64,000 nt of DNA from Platerodrilus igneus (GCA_036346225.1 JARFIW010001110.1:1550001-1614000); one strand, 5' to 3'; shown: positions 32,332-44,377, numbered from the stretch's first letter. The notes: generated by a model not told the origin, from the letters alone. Translations and numbers: made by a program.

Positions 32332-35310
32332 ACCTGCACCTTGAAGAAGTTCTAGATTACCTGAACAGGCTGATTGGCTTGCGTGTTTCAGTGAGCCAAA
32401 GGCCTTTTAAGAGACAGTACTGCGATGTGGAAGGCAACGGGAAACCACAACCTTATCTCCCAAGTACACGGTGTGTTTAAATTGTTATTTAAGTTTGATG
32501 GCATCCTCTGGGGTAAAAGATTCCGTTGTTGAAATAGTCTCCCTTTCGGATTTCCGAAAGGAGACTACTTAGGAGGATGTGATTTAAAAGTTCGAAAAAA
32601 GAGTCAAGAACATTTTGGGTGTCGGAACCTGGAATGTCAAAGTATGAATCAAGTATGTAAGCTAGAGAACTTAAAAAGTGAAATGAGGTTAGAATTAGAC
32701 ATTGTAGGGATTATCGAAATTCGGTGGTCAGAAACGGGGAATTGTTGAAAAGGAGACTTTAGGATAATTCATACAGGATCAGAGGAAGCAAATTCGGGTG
32801 TGGCGATAGTTATGCGAAACAAGATCGGACATTGTATAGAAAACTTGTTACAAAGTAATGAAAGAGTGTTCATGGTTAGATTAAGATCAAAACCGGTAAA
32901 TACAGTAATAATACAAGTATACATGCCCCTTCTAACTACAGGGGGAGGTAGAAGTCATCTACAAAAATATGGAAGACATACCAAGATGCGTAAAAAGACG
33001 AAAATTAAATTGCTATGGGGAATTCTATTGCAGTGCTAAGTAAGGGTACGAAAAGAGGGGTAGTAGGTTTATTTGGTTTAAAGGCACGAGAAACGCCAGG
33101 AAAAATAGACTGGTAGAATTTTGCGACAAAAGCGATTTAGCCACCAGAAATACGTTATTTCAATGCCATGCTAGAAAACGGTACACGATAAAGATGCCAT
33201 CACGTTAAAGATTTAGGAAAATATCAAATGAATTACGTTCTTGTTAGACGGCGGTTTATGAATCAAGTAAAGCACTGTAGAAGCTACCCAGAAAAGCAGA
33301 TAGAGACACTGACCACACCATCGTAATTATGCAAGCCACTGTTAAATTAAAAGATTTGAAAAATAAGGTGCGCAAAAAGGCACTTTGACTTTCAGAAACT
33401 AAACGATAAAGATATCCACGAAGGATTTGAAAACCAAATGAATTATTGAATGATATCGGAAAAATTTCTTATAATAAGGAAGTAGAGACAGAATGGAATA
33501 ACATGAAATCCAGCTGAGACGTGGCGGCCAGAGATGTTCTGTGGTATACACAAAGAGAAAATAAGAAACTACGGATAGCAAAGGAAACCCTAAATTTAAT
33601 AAAAGAAAGATGAAAATACTAAAACAAAACAGACAAAAGAGGAAACAGAGATACAATGCCATAAAATGGTAAAAACGTTTGCAAATGCAGGAAAGCTAAC
33701 GAAAAATGCATGACAAAAAGTGCATAGATGTACAAACAATGATGGAAATAGGAAAGAATATACAAAGTATACAAACTAAATGGAATGAATTTGAGGAATA
33801 TAAGACCGTATAATAAAAATATAAGGGGCGCTAAAGGAGACATCCTTATGAAAAATGTAGAGAAAGTGGTTGGTTGGCAAGAATATATAAGGACTTTTAT
33901 ATGCGCGATAGGAACCAGCAGCGCTAGAATAGAAAACATATATTGAAAAGGACGACTTGGGATGTTCTATACTTGGAGATGAGTTTGAATTAGCATTTAA
34001 ATGCCTAAAAAATGGTAAGACATCAGGTATGGATAACGTGCAAGCAGAAACTCTAAAAGCTACTCGACAAGCAGTAACAAAACGTCTCTTCCAACTTGTA
34101 AGCTATATGTATGAAACAGGCGAGATATCCAAATATTTCTAACATAGTAACATAGTCGCTATACCAAAACAGAGGAGAAAATAGATGTAAAAATTTACAA
34201 ACACTAAGTTTAACATGTAAGAACGGACTAAAGAGATTCTACAAGAACATCAATTTGGGTTTGGACGAAATAGGGGTGATAATGTACAAAACAATGTAAA
34301 ATATAAAAAAGATTAGAAAGGGTTTTAGGGGTAGACGGATAGTACATAGTTTATACAAAGAGATAACAGGGGTAATATAATTAGAACAGGAACGTAAAGA
34401 GGTAAATATTAGGAAAAGGATGAAACAGGGATGTGCCCTATCCCCGTTAATTTTTAACAGGTACATCGTAGAGGCAGTGAACACTGTCACATAAAGGAAG
34501 ACATTTGAAATTAATATATAGGAGCAAAAATTGACATTCATCTAACAAGGAACAGTTAGAAGCAGCTCTTAATGAAATAAAAACAGTTCTAACAGATACG
34601 TACAGTATAAAAATTAAGAAAAATGAAACTAAAGTACTATTATGCAAAGGAGGAGAAAATAAATCAAAAACAAGAATACACATTAGTAACGAGAACTTGC
34701 AAGAGGTTAAGGATTTCTGCTACGTAGGAAGCCAAATAACGCAAGATTGGAAAAGGGCAAAAGATATATAACAAAGACTAGCACAAGGTCGTGCTACATT
34801 TAACAAAAAAAAAGCAACTACTGTGTTCAAAGACAACCAACATAGAAACAAGTAAAAGATTGCTTAAAACATTTATGTGGAGCACAGTACTAAATGGCTG
34901 TGAAATCTGGACAGTACAAGCCTTTAAAATGTGGTGCTACAGACGTGTAATGAAGACATTAATGACGGACAAAGTTAAGAACAAAGAGGTTCCTTAAATG
35001 GTAGGGCAAGAAACAGGCATGTGAAAAACAGTAGAAAATAGGAGAGGTAAGATGATATGTCACAAACCAAGGCATGTAGGAATAATGCCGATTATATTAG
35101 AAGCAGAAATAGGAAAGAAGGGAAGTTGAGGTAGACCTAGATTAGACTATTGCACACAGATAGTTACAGTTGTAGGCTATGGGAATTTCAGGGAAATGTA
35201 TAGATTAGCTCAGAATAGAAATCAATAGAAGTTCGCGTCCAACCACTTCCAACACGTAAACATGAAGACGAAAAGAAATAATTGTACTTAAACCAGATGA
35301 TTATTATTAA
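32332..35310 (+). mobile_element. Degraded second copy of the LINE
   Basis: It begins ACCTGCACCTTG, as does the copy at 20171, and keeps the order of that element: leader (GTGGAAGGCAACGGGAAACCAC), endonuclease (VMRNKIGHCIENLLQSNERV, KPVNTVIIQVYMP), RT N-terminal part (CLKNGKTSGMDNVQAETLKA, LFQLVSYMYETGEISK) and C-terminal part (KKKQLLCSKTTNIETSKRLL, NGCEIWTV). It ends with GATGATTATTATTAA at about 35310. Many stops, frameshifts and small deletions are present and the FADD box is lost in a deletion around 34520, so it is much older than the copy at 16.9-20.2 kb. Confidence 0.85.
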
Positions 35311-38000
35311 CTGTTATATATCCGATTCTATATTTATGACTAGAATAAACAACATAAACTCAGGTTCTTTATTCTCCAGCCACACAATTACGTTGTGTCC
35401 TGATCAACGTCACCGGGTTCTATTACATTGACAACTTAAAGTCTAATACTATCAAGTTTAAGAGTGACCAATTTAATTACATAAGATAAACAACAACAGG
35501 TTTTTGTTTTGCAATATTCTTGACTAATGGAACTAATGCATAGGTGAACTGTGCATCCATCCTATCTTTTTCTAACTGGTATATCAAGAAAAACGCTTCA
35601 TTGTTTTTCCGTTTATAGTAAGTTTCTTTTCCCAAGTATGGCATTGACATTTGCCGAAAATTATTCAGGTTAGTCTCTTCTGAGCGTACTATAACGAATG
35701 TGTTTTTCACAACACATGTAAGGGTTTGTAATTATATGATACCAGGGTTAGCAGTGTCTCAGTACCTCAATGAAATGCTTTGCGTTCTATACATAAGACA
35801 CTATTTTAAACATGTAAGTAAAATTCTTTGTTTTTCATCATGAGTCGATGAAACTCAGTAGAGTGTAAAGTATAGAGCAGTTCAGGGCACCCCGATGGTG
35901 TTTTCCCTTGGGTGCCGTCCAATTTTTCTTACTTGTTGATGCTGCAATTCGCAACATTTTAAAAAATAATGAAATCAGTTAGATTAATTAATAAAAATAA
36001 TAATTTAGTAGGTTTTAAAGTTTTCGTTTTTGTCTGCTACCTTAGTAGGATTTCTCGAATTTTCTGGTAGTATTATAATTTTGTCAGTTTTTTGCAATAA
36101 TTATAGAGTATCAATAGAATAACCATTATCGATACAAATTTCAAATCAATTAAAGTAGAAACTGGCAAGACAGGACCTGGAATCGGTGGTTTATGACTTC
36201 TAGGCTATTATTCCTAGCTTTAACGACACATTTGTAAAATAACTACGCAGAAAAGAAAAGCTTGAAATATTTTTAGAACAGTTCAAAGCCATACACAGCA
36301 ACATCAAACTTACTGTCAAAATCGAAACCGTGACAAATTACATATTTTTAACGTACTAATTAGAAAATAAAAGGAATGGTAATTTTTGGCACATATACAT
36401 CGAACGCTACTCAATCACCGAATATAAATAGGTGCAAATTTTTTCAAAAAAATTATAAGTGGGCGTTAAAAAATAGGTATTTGGAAAGAGATGAGGAACA
36501 CTGACACAAACAAATTAAAAGAAGATAGGAATATGTATAAAAGCCATATTTACTGTATATTACACAATCCACTGATCGCATTGAAGAAATGTGAAAAGAG
36601 CACAAGATGCTAATAATCTTCGAATCACATTTATAGACCACAGCTACCCCCAATAATCCAAACTCTAGAATGGAAATAGAAAATGAAGGACACTATGAAA
36701 TCCTATTTACAATTATGATAAATTACTATGCTAGTTCGTGAAATAATGCACTATTACTCCTAACAAAAAAGAACAATATATAGAGCATATTAGCATAACA
36801 ATTTATAGCTACATTCCCTCTTTTTACAAGAGCTAGGTATTATTTGATTGCTGTTAATACTCGTTATCATGGCATCGGATACCTTTGTACTGGTGAAGCG
36901 TTTTAAATATAAAATGCAAATATAAATTGCTAGATAAACAAAATCTCACATAGATGCTTAGTTGACTTTAACACTTCAGTTTAGAGTTTATGCAAAAAGT
37001 AGTACACAAAGAAAACTAACTAGTGTTAACAATTATGTAGATTGCTTTATTTGGGGCGCCTAATTACGACGACCTATCGATCTAATTTTCAATCAATAAT
37101 CTAATTAAAATCTATTAATGATTAAACGCGGTCGTTACATGATCACCTTATACCATTGCCTCCCGACTAAGACTCCGATATTCCGCGCCCACTCTCAACC
37201 TGTTTCCCTAAACCGCACTCTTAGTAGCTGACATCGCCGTCTTGAATATTATCAGTAGAGTACCTGTCACAAACCGACTTCTTTCCGTCTATCATGTGCA
37301 TCTGCAATGCAAAAACGGATGCCTATTAAGCATTTGTAATTATGGGACGTAAAAGACGGTTCTGTCGCCGTTTCAATTACATTTTGTGTATCTCAATAAC
37401 AGAATATAGTAATGGTACGAACGGACAAAATTTTTTGTTTTCTTTTCTGCGGAAACAAATCATTCAATTCAATCGGAACTAGTAGTAATTTCGGATTATT
37501 CTATTTCTAAAACTTCACTTATAGTTATAAGAACTTAGAGAACTTTGCCCGGGCACTATTATTCAGTAAAATAATACACATGAAAATTCCTGTATAGATA
37601 CGTACACATACAACATTAACACTTAAATTAAAGATAAACCCTTTGAGCTTAAAGGTTATGCCCGGGACAGACGGCTTGCTCGGCCAAGAGTAAAGACTAT
37701 CCAACTGGAAAATTATATAAAACAAATGTCAGGACGATTTTCCTCTAAATGTTTACACAAGCGATACTAATGCTTTATTCATTAAAGACATAGCACAATA
37801 TGCTTTTGAATCTTAGCGCAATTGCTTTTGCTGTGAATGTTAATGTTAAAATTTGCTGAAGTTGCTTAACACTTTTGCAACGATCCACGGCAGATGTTTA
37901 TGTAAGCGATTTTCGAGTAAACGAATTCTATTGAATGCAGTGTAATTCCCAACAATCTAATTAAATTAAGAATTTTGCATAACTATTTTGATCGGTTTTT
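35311..38000. other. Long intergenic stretch, one orphan frame
   Basis: A 77-codon minus-strand frame at 35477-35710 (beginning MKNTFVIVRSEETNLNNF, containing LIYQLEKDRMDAQFTY) has a balanced composition, but matches no family I know. A relatively GC-rich patch around 37130-37330 holds no frame. Nothing else was seen. Confidence 0.4.
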
Positions 38001-38720
38001 TTACGAGGACATAAAGCGGTTCAACCTTAAATCTCCGAGACCTCTGCTTTCCACTCTGTTTCTTTTTTTGTAAAAAATTTGACAGCTGAGCTGAAACTCT
38101 TTTTGATGAGGTTTAAAGATAGAGAAGCTACCAAAGCTTTTTCGTGATAGTTCATAATGTAGCATGTGTAATAGGTATGTTTCTCTGAAACCAAATTGCT
38201 GATATCCCTTTCTGAAATGTACCTTAAGTTCTTCGTTAGAGCTTATTCTGATCAATCCTTCTATAATATGACATACGTTTCTTCAATGTCGCTCTATGTA
38301 TTGATAATATGCAAACATTTTGTCATAGCCAAACCATTTTAAACCCTTGTTTCAGTCAGAGGGAAGTACTGCAAGTTGAAATATTATCATACTGGTAGTT
38401 GTCTGTGATAAATTAGGAAACAGAAAATTCACCCCGTCGAATATTTTGCTTCATTAGTTTAATTCTAAGAAGAAAAGTTGAAATGATGGACTTTGATTTT
38501 ATAAAAATTAAACTGCTGCTTTGTAATTGCAAGTTAATCTCATGAAATATAGTGAACGAATCTGTTAAATAAGCAATATCTGGTTTCCAGTTAATCAAAT
38601 TTTATTTTAAAGTTGGACCTTTATCATACACAACTCTAAAAATGTCTCATAAAGTGAAAATGATTTTGTGAAACGTAAGCTTTTTTGTCAGCCAGCGTAT
38701 TTCAGGAGGAGCAACCGATA
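38001..38720 (-). pseudogene. hAT transposase C-terminal relic (ZMYM6/SCAND3-like)
   Basis: Minus-strand frames give INWKPDIAYLTDSFTIFHEI, NLQLQ, KSIISTFLLRIKLMKQNIRR, GEFSVFPNL-like continuation, then IRISSNEELKVHFRKGYQQF, a hydrophobic stretch corresponding to FSAV of the dimerisation domain in broken form, and KKRNRVESRGLGDLRLN. This order (AYL.D.F...N.LNLQLQG, SSNEEL...F..GYQQFW, RNRL...RGDLRL) is that of domesticated and active hAT transposases of the ZMYM6/SCAND3 type. The N-terminal zinc finger and first catalytic part are not visible. Frames are broken by stops and frameshifts at 38255-38413. No terminal repeats were found. Confidence 0.65.
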
Positions 38721-38799
38721 AAACTTGTTATTATTTTCTTTACGTAGCGGCGCAAATAAGCTAGTATTCAACGTGCTACTTCGATTTTTGTTTAATGCG

Positions 38800-39373
38800 A
38801 GTTATGTATCCCCCAATATATGTATCATTAATAGAAAATATTATAAATTATTAAGAATTATAAAGAATTACTATGTTAGATGCAACATTGTATCTCAAGC
38901 ATAATTAAATAAAGGTTAATGAAGGGTCACAAGCAAGTTGTGAGAACGGATGCAATGCAATGTATTCCAGACGATAGTGGCACTGCAGGTGGCATGTCAC
39001 AGACGGTTAAGATACCGTAATTAGCTAGAAAGTAAGATTGTTACATTGTATGATGAATAGAATTAAGAAATGAGCAGGCATGAGCTCTGCAAATTCCCAC
39101 AGACATGTGAGGGGCAGGGACAACATAAATACCCCGGGAGCCCCAGATCAGTCGGTCAGTCTCAAGTGTTTCAGCAAACTGCAATGTTAAATTGCAGTTT
39201 GCTTAGAGTACACAAAGTATTAAACGTCAATTATTTAGTAAATTATGACTAAGAGTATTTTAAACCACTTTGTCAAAATTCAATTGTAATTTCAGTTTAA
39301 GTAAATAAATGTTTGTTACGAAGAATTGAAAGAAGTTTTTTAAAAGACAGCTCCCAAGGCCCGAAACGTAACT
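38800..39373 (+). repeat. Solo LTR of the gypsy/errantivirus-like family
   Basis: It starts AGTTATGTATCC at 38800 and ends CGTAACT at 39373, the AGTTA...TAACT termini of gypsy-type LTRs. It is flanked on both sides by the 4-base duplication TGCG (38796-38799, 39374-39377). No internal sequence is present, so two LTRs recombined and left one. It shares blocks with the LTR at 29391-29959 (ACATTGTATTCCAGACG or ATGTATTCCAGACG, TGTGAGGGGCAGGGA). AATAAA (about 39306) fits the poly(A) region. Confidence 0.85.
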
Positions 39374-40591
39374 TGCGTTAAAGACAAATTAAAGAGATTG
39401 ATGAGACCTACCACTCAGATTTTTTAGCAACTAATTGTTGTCGATGGATGGACACAGTTACTGCAATCACCCCGGGTGTATTTTGTTTTAAGACTAGGAT
39501 AATTATGTTCATATTCCTCTAGCATAATCTTAGATATGCCAATCTTATTTCATTTAAATTGTGGAAGTGCTTTTGGTTTTAAATGGAATACTATCACCTA
39601 CAATTTTGGTGAATGTTTTATAACTTTGGCAATGTCTATCTCAACAGGGTTGTTAAATACATGTAATTAATAAAACGAAATGAACAAGTTATAAATAACT
39701 AATAAACTTACAGCTGATTCGTCCGTCTAAAATTAATTTTTTATTTCGTATTCGGTTTCTATTTAACGTGCATATTTAAATATAAGGTAGAACATTCAAT
39801 ATTGGGTCTAGGTGTAGGTCCCTATTTTAATTTAATCTTTTGATATCTTATGCATGATATCAGAGAGGAATCATGCACCATAGAATCTTGTTCTTAAAAT
39901 ACAGAAATAATTATATAATATCGATTGCTAGGACTTTGAAAAAACTATTATATAATACTCGTGTAGTTGTAGTTGACTTGAATATTGAATGTAAATAGGA
40001 CAAAAGTCAATGTAAATATCTAATCTAATAGTAATATTATCAATCTCAAAGATGGAATGTGAAATATTAAAAAAACTTGTTTAAATATTCTAGCAGTTTG
40101 AAGATACGCAATACCAAAAATACACTTGGAATCAAAAGAAATATTTTCTACTACTGCAAAAAAGAAAATATGAATACTGAATGTGGTGTATTATCCCGGT
40201 CTAGCTCATCAAATAAAAGTCTGCCGGCGCCTTTGTTTAATTTTATTAAAGTCGGTACATGCAATACAGGTTAATATAAATTCTTAATATTACAAACCCA
40301 GAAAGATAAAGCTTGTTTTTAGGTGAATGACTGCGTAGTGTCCGTTCACAGCTTGGTAAAATATAACACCGATCGTACTAAGACATATACCAGTAAAGGG
40401 TCCTTATTCACCAACAGATACATATAAAACCATCGTCTTTAAAAACTAAACATACCTTCACAGTTACACTATAAAAATCGCAACCATACACTCGCTGGGC
40501 GCGTCTACCGAGGGTTGCTTGCTTTTCAACACCCCACTTATTACACTACCTGCACCCGATTCCCTGCTGCGATCTTCCCTTCGTTACCCTG
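39374..40591. other. Intergenic, no gene seen
   Basis: AT-rich. A 65-codon plus frame at 40077-40274 has no recognisable domain, although it lies upstream of the reverse transcriptase relic and could be part of its decayed N-terminus. Confidence 0.4.
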
Positions 40592-42090
40592 TTGAGAACG
40601 GTCACCTTAACCCTATCTTCTCTTACAACAAAACTTAGCTACTACAAGCAGAGCTTTACATCGGTTGCGAAAGTTTTTTCCAATAGAATAAGTTTAAACA
40701 CTCACAAAAGAAGATCTCATAATTTGAAGAGGAAATCACTATTATATAAAGGCCAGTTCAATATGTCTATTTCTCTTACTGATGAAGCGATAAATGGATC
40801 TTCAAATGTCTTCTTTTTAACAAAAATTTAGTAGATTTGAGAGAGCCATTGTTTGTGGTAAGAAAGATTCCCAAAAGTGCTAAGGTTCAAATAAAAAAGG
40901 ACCTAAATAAACATATAAAAAACGTTTTACTTTTAAATTCTTTTAATTCTTGGATTCTTTCGATAAAAAACCTTATCCATCTTTCAAAAAAATCTCAAAT
41001 ATAAATTTAACAAAAACAATAGATCGATTTTCTCATAAATTTTATATAGGTGATTTAAAACACACAAAAGTTTTTAATTCCATATCTTCTACTATTTCAA
41101 AATTTAGTAAGAGGAATATGCCTTACAATATTTGTAACAGAATTATAAACAAAGTTTTTGATGGAGTTCTTCAAGAAGCAGTCTAGCCCCTTTTGATGAC
41201 GGTACTTTCGAAAATTTACAAAGAAACATACACTTGCATATAGTTCACAACATAACAAACGTCCATTTTAAAATGTTTTATCGGTGGCTGGCACTGACCT
41301 TCTCCTGGTAGTGAAATCCTTTCGCACTGGATCTGCAGGCGGTCTGGATGTTCTCCTGTCTTCACATCTTCAAGACTCTTAGTTTTGCTGCGAATAGTTT
41401 TACTCGGCAACTTTTGCCTTTTTTAACAGCTCTTTGCAACCTATGTTATTCTACTCCATTAGTGGAGATGCAACATCAGTTAGTAAAGCTCTCGAGAACG
41501 TTGTTTTTATGTCAAGAGATTTAGGTTTAGAACTCAATTTTTAAAAATGTGAAATACTTTTAAACCATCACAACAGAAATTGGTTAAGCATTTCCAATCT
41601 TTGGCACCTGGAATTTCAATAGCTCAGAAAAGTAAATGGATTTTATTAGGAGCTCCTTTTTGTTAAGAGTCAATGGATTATTGCCTAGATGAGAAAATTG
41701 TTACTTTCAAACTAATATCCACACGTTTGCAATCTCTACATTCACCTTCGCACATAAGCTATTACTTGTTAAAAAATTGTTCAGCTATTCACAAACTCGT
41801 GTTCCTACTCAGATGTTGCCCAACATTGCAAAGTCCAAAATTTCTAAAACTTTTCGATAATACGTTAGGGACACAATCGAAGCAATTATCAATATTAAGT
41901 TGAAAAAAGATCAATCGTCTCAGGCTTATTTACCAATTAATAAAGTAGGTGTTGGCATACGTTTAGTAAACTCTTTATCCTTTCTCGTATTCCTTTCACC
42001 TTCGAATGCATCATTGTCGTTAATGGACTAAAGCTTGCCAGGACAACCTTATGGGTTCGATGCGACATATCAAGAAAGCGAAAATCTATG
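40592..42090 (+). pseudogene. Relic of a zinc-finger plus reverse transcriptase element family
   Basis: Broken plus-strand frames follow the order I associate with a poorly characterised RT-domain family scattered in invertebrates. They give a decayed C2H2-type finger (KVFSNRISLNTHKRRSH, with the two Cys lost), IPKSAKVQIKKDLNKHIKNV, SWILSIKNL, RFSHKFYIGDLKHTKVFNSI, SSLAPFDDGTFENLQ, then after a break GDATSVSKALENVVFMSRDL, GLELNF, KCEILLNHHNRNW, DYCLDEKIVTFKLISTRLQS, YYLLKNCSAIHKLVFLLRCC and a final IRLVNSLSFL-type part. A foreign-looking segment (about 41216-41410) replaces the catalytic core, so no YxDD box is present. The relic runs almost into the promoter at 42095. Confidence 0.55.
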
Positions 42091-42094
42091 GATG

Positions 42095-42107
42095 TATATA
42101 AATATAG
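42095..42107 (+). promoter_or_regulatory. TATA box of the DUF8207-like gene (right copy)
   Basis: TATATAAATATAG lies 38-41 bases before the ATGs at 42145 and 42148, and GAGAAGAGGTTAATGGTTAG follows. The same 13-mer and spacing occur at 937-949 on the other strand. Conservation between two decayed copies suggests this is the native core promoter. Confidence 0.6.
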
Positions 42108-42144
42108 GAGAAGAGGTTAATGGTTAGTTCCGATCAAGAGTTTC

Positions 42145-43056
42145 ATGATGACGAACGTTAAAGATTTTATTGCAAATAAACGTAAACTCCATCTTATGCA
42201 GAATGCCGCACGAAAAAAGTTTGTGGAGCATAAGAAACGATATATTACTTCTCAGCAGGAATTTAAAGAAGCTCATAAACAACTGCTTAAGCCTTTGAAA
42301 GTCACCGCTTCCCAATTACAAGGAATAGCGAAAAAAATGCCGAAATCTATAAGAGAGATTAAAGTTGTAAGCAGAGACGAACTTTAAAAAAAAAAGCAAA
42401 CAGTTGACAAGCCTGTATATTTTTATTATACAGACGTGTTGGTTACAAATGAAGACGAAAGTATACACAGGCACGTCGGTTTATAAATTAAATATAACCA
42501 CGAAAACGACGAATGGAGTTTGGGGAAAAGCGTGCTGGAGATTAATCCGGAAACTAGCAACATCACTATAAGCAATATGATATACCCTCGTACTAGAGGT
42601 CTATACAATCTGCTGGTTTTTAAAGACATTAGACTTGAAGTTGGCCATTTGAACTTGAACGAAGATTTACCGAATTACTTGGACATGGGTAAATCGACAT
42701 CAATTTTCAGAAGAAAGTTCAGCCCATACACACTGCGGGATTTAAATGAATTCCCAAAAAACAATAAAAAGTTTTAAAATTATGTGCTGCAAAATCTAAT
42801 GAAATGTTGGGGGAGTACAAAACGAACATCCTCAAGGAAGAAAAAGGTATTAGGTCTACCCACTCAGATATATAAAAGTCTAAACTCTAATCGTGTGCAA
42901 TATGTCTACTGGAACAATGTACATGAATTAATCGACCGGTTGAAATTACTGATTACATCCAACCTAGCTGGAAATATTAGCGAAGAGAATATTAACGAGA
43001 TGGTGTCCATAATAGAAGAGTTGAGAAAGGAAGGTGTAATTCAGTTAGCTCAGTAA
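42145..43056 (+). pseudogene. DUF8207-like gene of a DNA-virus-like element
   Basis: A single frame of 304 codons, broken only by three TAA stops (42385, 42484, 42775). The N-terminus is a lysine-rich helical region (DFIANKRKLHLMQNAARKKF, then HKQLLKPLKVTASQLQ). The middle carries GKSVLEINPETSNITISNMI and YPRTRGLYNLLVF (family: GTxGLxxLI), and the C-terminus holds YWNNVHELIDRLKLLITSNL followed by AGNISEEN and MVSIIEELRKEGVI. That final pattern (YWDDPNELVDRLRLL, A-G-N, I-IEEL) is what I recognise as the DUF8207 protein common beside capsid and polymerase genes of Polinton/adintovirus-like elements in arthropods. Its function is unknown. A conserved TATA box lies upstream, and another element gene starts 20 bases after the stop. 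Confidence 0.7.
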
Positions 43057-43075
43057 ATAATTACACAGTCTAAAA

Positions 43076-43847
43076 ATGCCCATCGACCGCTTCGGACGTT
43101 CAGAGCGTAAAGATGCTGATATTCGGAATGGACCTCCAGGTCGAGGATTTCTGCTAACGTCGAATGGTGATGGATACGATATGCAGCAAAGAAGGCTAGT
43201 AAATTCATCAGACCCGAAAGAAGATTATGATCTAGTTAATCAGAGAAGCGCTGTAGTATTCAAGTCTGGAGAAGAAACAATTATTTTTCGTAAAAGAAGG
43301 CTAGTTAATGTAATGAAACCTATAGACAATAGTGTTTGCGTCAATAAAAAATTTGAAATTAAGCTCGTGAATTAAACCTTTTGATACTGTCTAAAAACGT
43401 AAAGATAAAGTCTTCAATGCAAAAAACCAAAGTATCACAATGATTGCTCACCCAGTTGAACCCGCTGATACAGCTAATAAAAAATATGTAAATGAAAAAT
43501 TGGAAAAGCTTAGAAATGATTTTAAAACGTTTACACAGTTTTCTATCAATTTGACTACACAAACAAAAACGAGCTCGGTCTCGATTTACGAGGCAGCACC
43601 AGAAGTTATAAAAAACAAATATTACAATCCAAAGCTTCAGTTTATGCCAAAGGTGCAACTAGATAATGATAGCTCTATTAGTTTCACATCAGTGTTAAGC
43701 AAAAATGAGTAAGAGATCATAGTTAAGAAATTATTTAACAGCGGCACCCGAAACGCACCTTGTAGGAAAATAATACGAAAACGGAACTATGGACGTGTCG
43801 TGGTGGGGGATGGTAAAAGTTGGATTAAGAAAACAGACTTGCTTTAG
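43076..43847 (+). pseudogene. Fibre-like repeat protein gene of the virus-like element
   Basis: Starts at ATG 43076, 20 bases after the previous gene. The product opens MPIDRFGRSERKDADI and GPPGRGFLLTSNGDGYDMQ, then shows a repeat three times: RRLVNSSDPKEDYDLVNQR, RRLVNVMKPIDNSVCVNKK and, after a frameshift (about 43376-43395), ITMIAHPVEPADTANKKYV. The motif N-x(4)-P-x(2)-x-D-x(2)-N-K-x-x-V resembles stem repeats of trimeric viral and phage fibre proteins. A coiled-coil-like stretch follows (NEKLEKLRNDFKTFTQFS). After one stop (43710) a basic tail, CRKIIRKRNYGRVVVGDGKS, ends at 43847. A capsid spike or fibre role is inferred from the repeats only. Confidence 0.55.
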
Positions 43848-43913
43848 TATATATTGATGGAATTACCGCAAGTTTGGTTATTTGAGAATCAACCATGGAC
43901 AAGAACGCAGCAC

Positions 43914-44377
43914 CGTGTCTTAGATCCTGGATATTCAAGGTTTCCAATTCAAAAGCAGTCAGTTCTTTATAAAGGAAGTAGCTATCTTGGATGTGAAAAA
44001 TAATAAATTGTGGCACGAAATATTGACTCTGCCTTTGGAGTCCACCCACTTGAACGAAAATTTCAAGAAACATAACACATGGATGCACACAAATCTACAT
44101 GGACTTAGTTGGGAAAACCTCGTCATTGCACTTAATTTCATATTTAGAAGAGATAATACTATCGCATACCACTGTGTATGTGAAAGGTGCACAAAAACGA
44201 AATATCGTGTCCAGATATTTACAGCATAACTATATTGAATATAATGAAGAATTTAACGTTCCGAATTTGAAAACGTTTACGATGGGGCATGAAGGATTTG
44301 GTCATTGTCTTATGCCTATGAAGAACCATTTACCATGCGCCAAACAAAATGTTTTACTTATTCAGAATGTATTGTAA
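43914..44377 (+). pseudogene. Exonuclease-like gene of the virus-like element
   Basis: Frames from about 43914 give LDIQGFQFKSSQFFIKEVAI, LDVKNNKLWHEILTLPLEST, then NTWMHTNLHGLSWEN, a frameshift near 44110-44170, TVYVKGAQKRNIVSRYLQHN, VPNLKTFTMGHEGFGHC and HLPCAKQNVLLIQNVL. The DIxGFxF...E.A.LD start, a central YVKGxxK and a Cys/His-rich end match a gene I recall recurring next to insect virus-like elements; the DIEG-type motif suggests a DEDD exonuclease fold (inference). The first motif reads DIQG, with the expected E lost. It follows the fibre-like gene by about 65 bases. A possible ATG at 43857 lies in another frame. Confidence 0.45.

Noticed and set aside
33399..34683. Minus-strand frames up to 106 codons, rich in Leu and Phe
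   Set aside because: They are antisense to the degraded LINE copy at 32332-35310.
41187..41215. DDGT resembling an RT YxDD catalytic box
   Set aside because: Its context (SSLAPFDDGTFENLQ) fits a conserved segment upstream of the catalytic core in this RT family, not the catalytic box itself.
41216..41410. 64-codon minus-strand frame inside the RT relic
   Set aside because: Not recognisable as a gene; it is probably a foreign insert or deletion scar within the relic.
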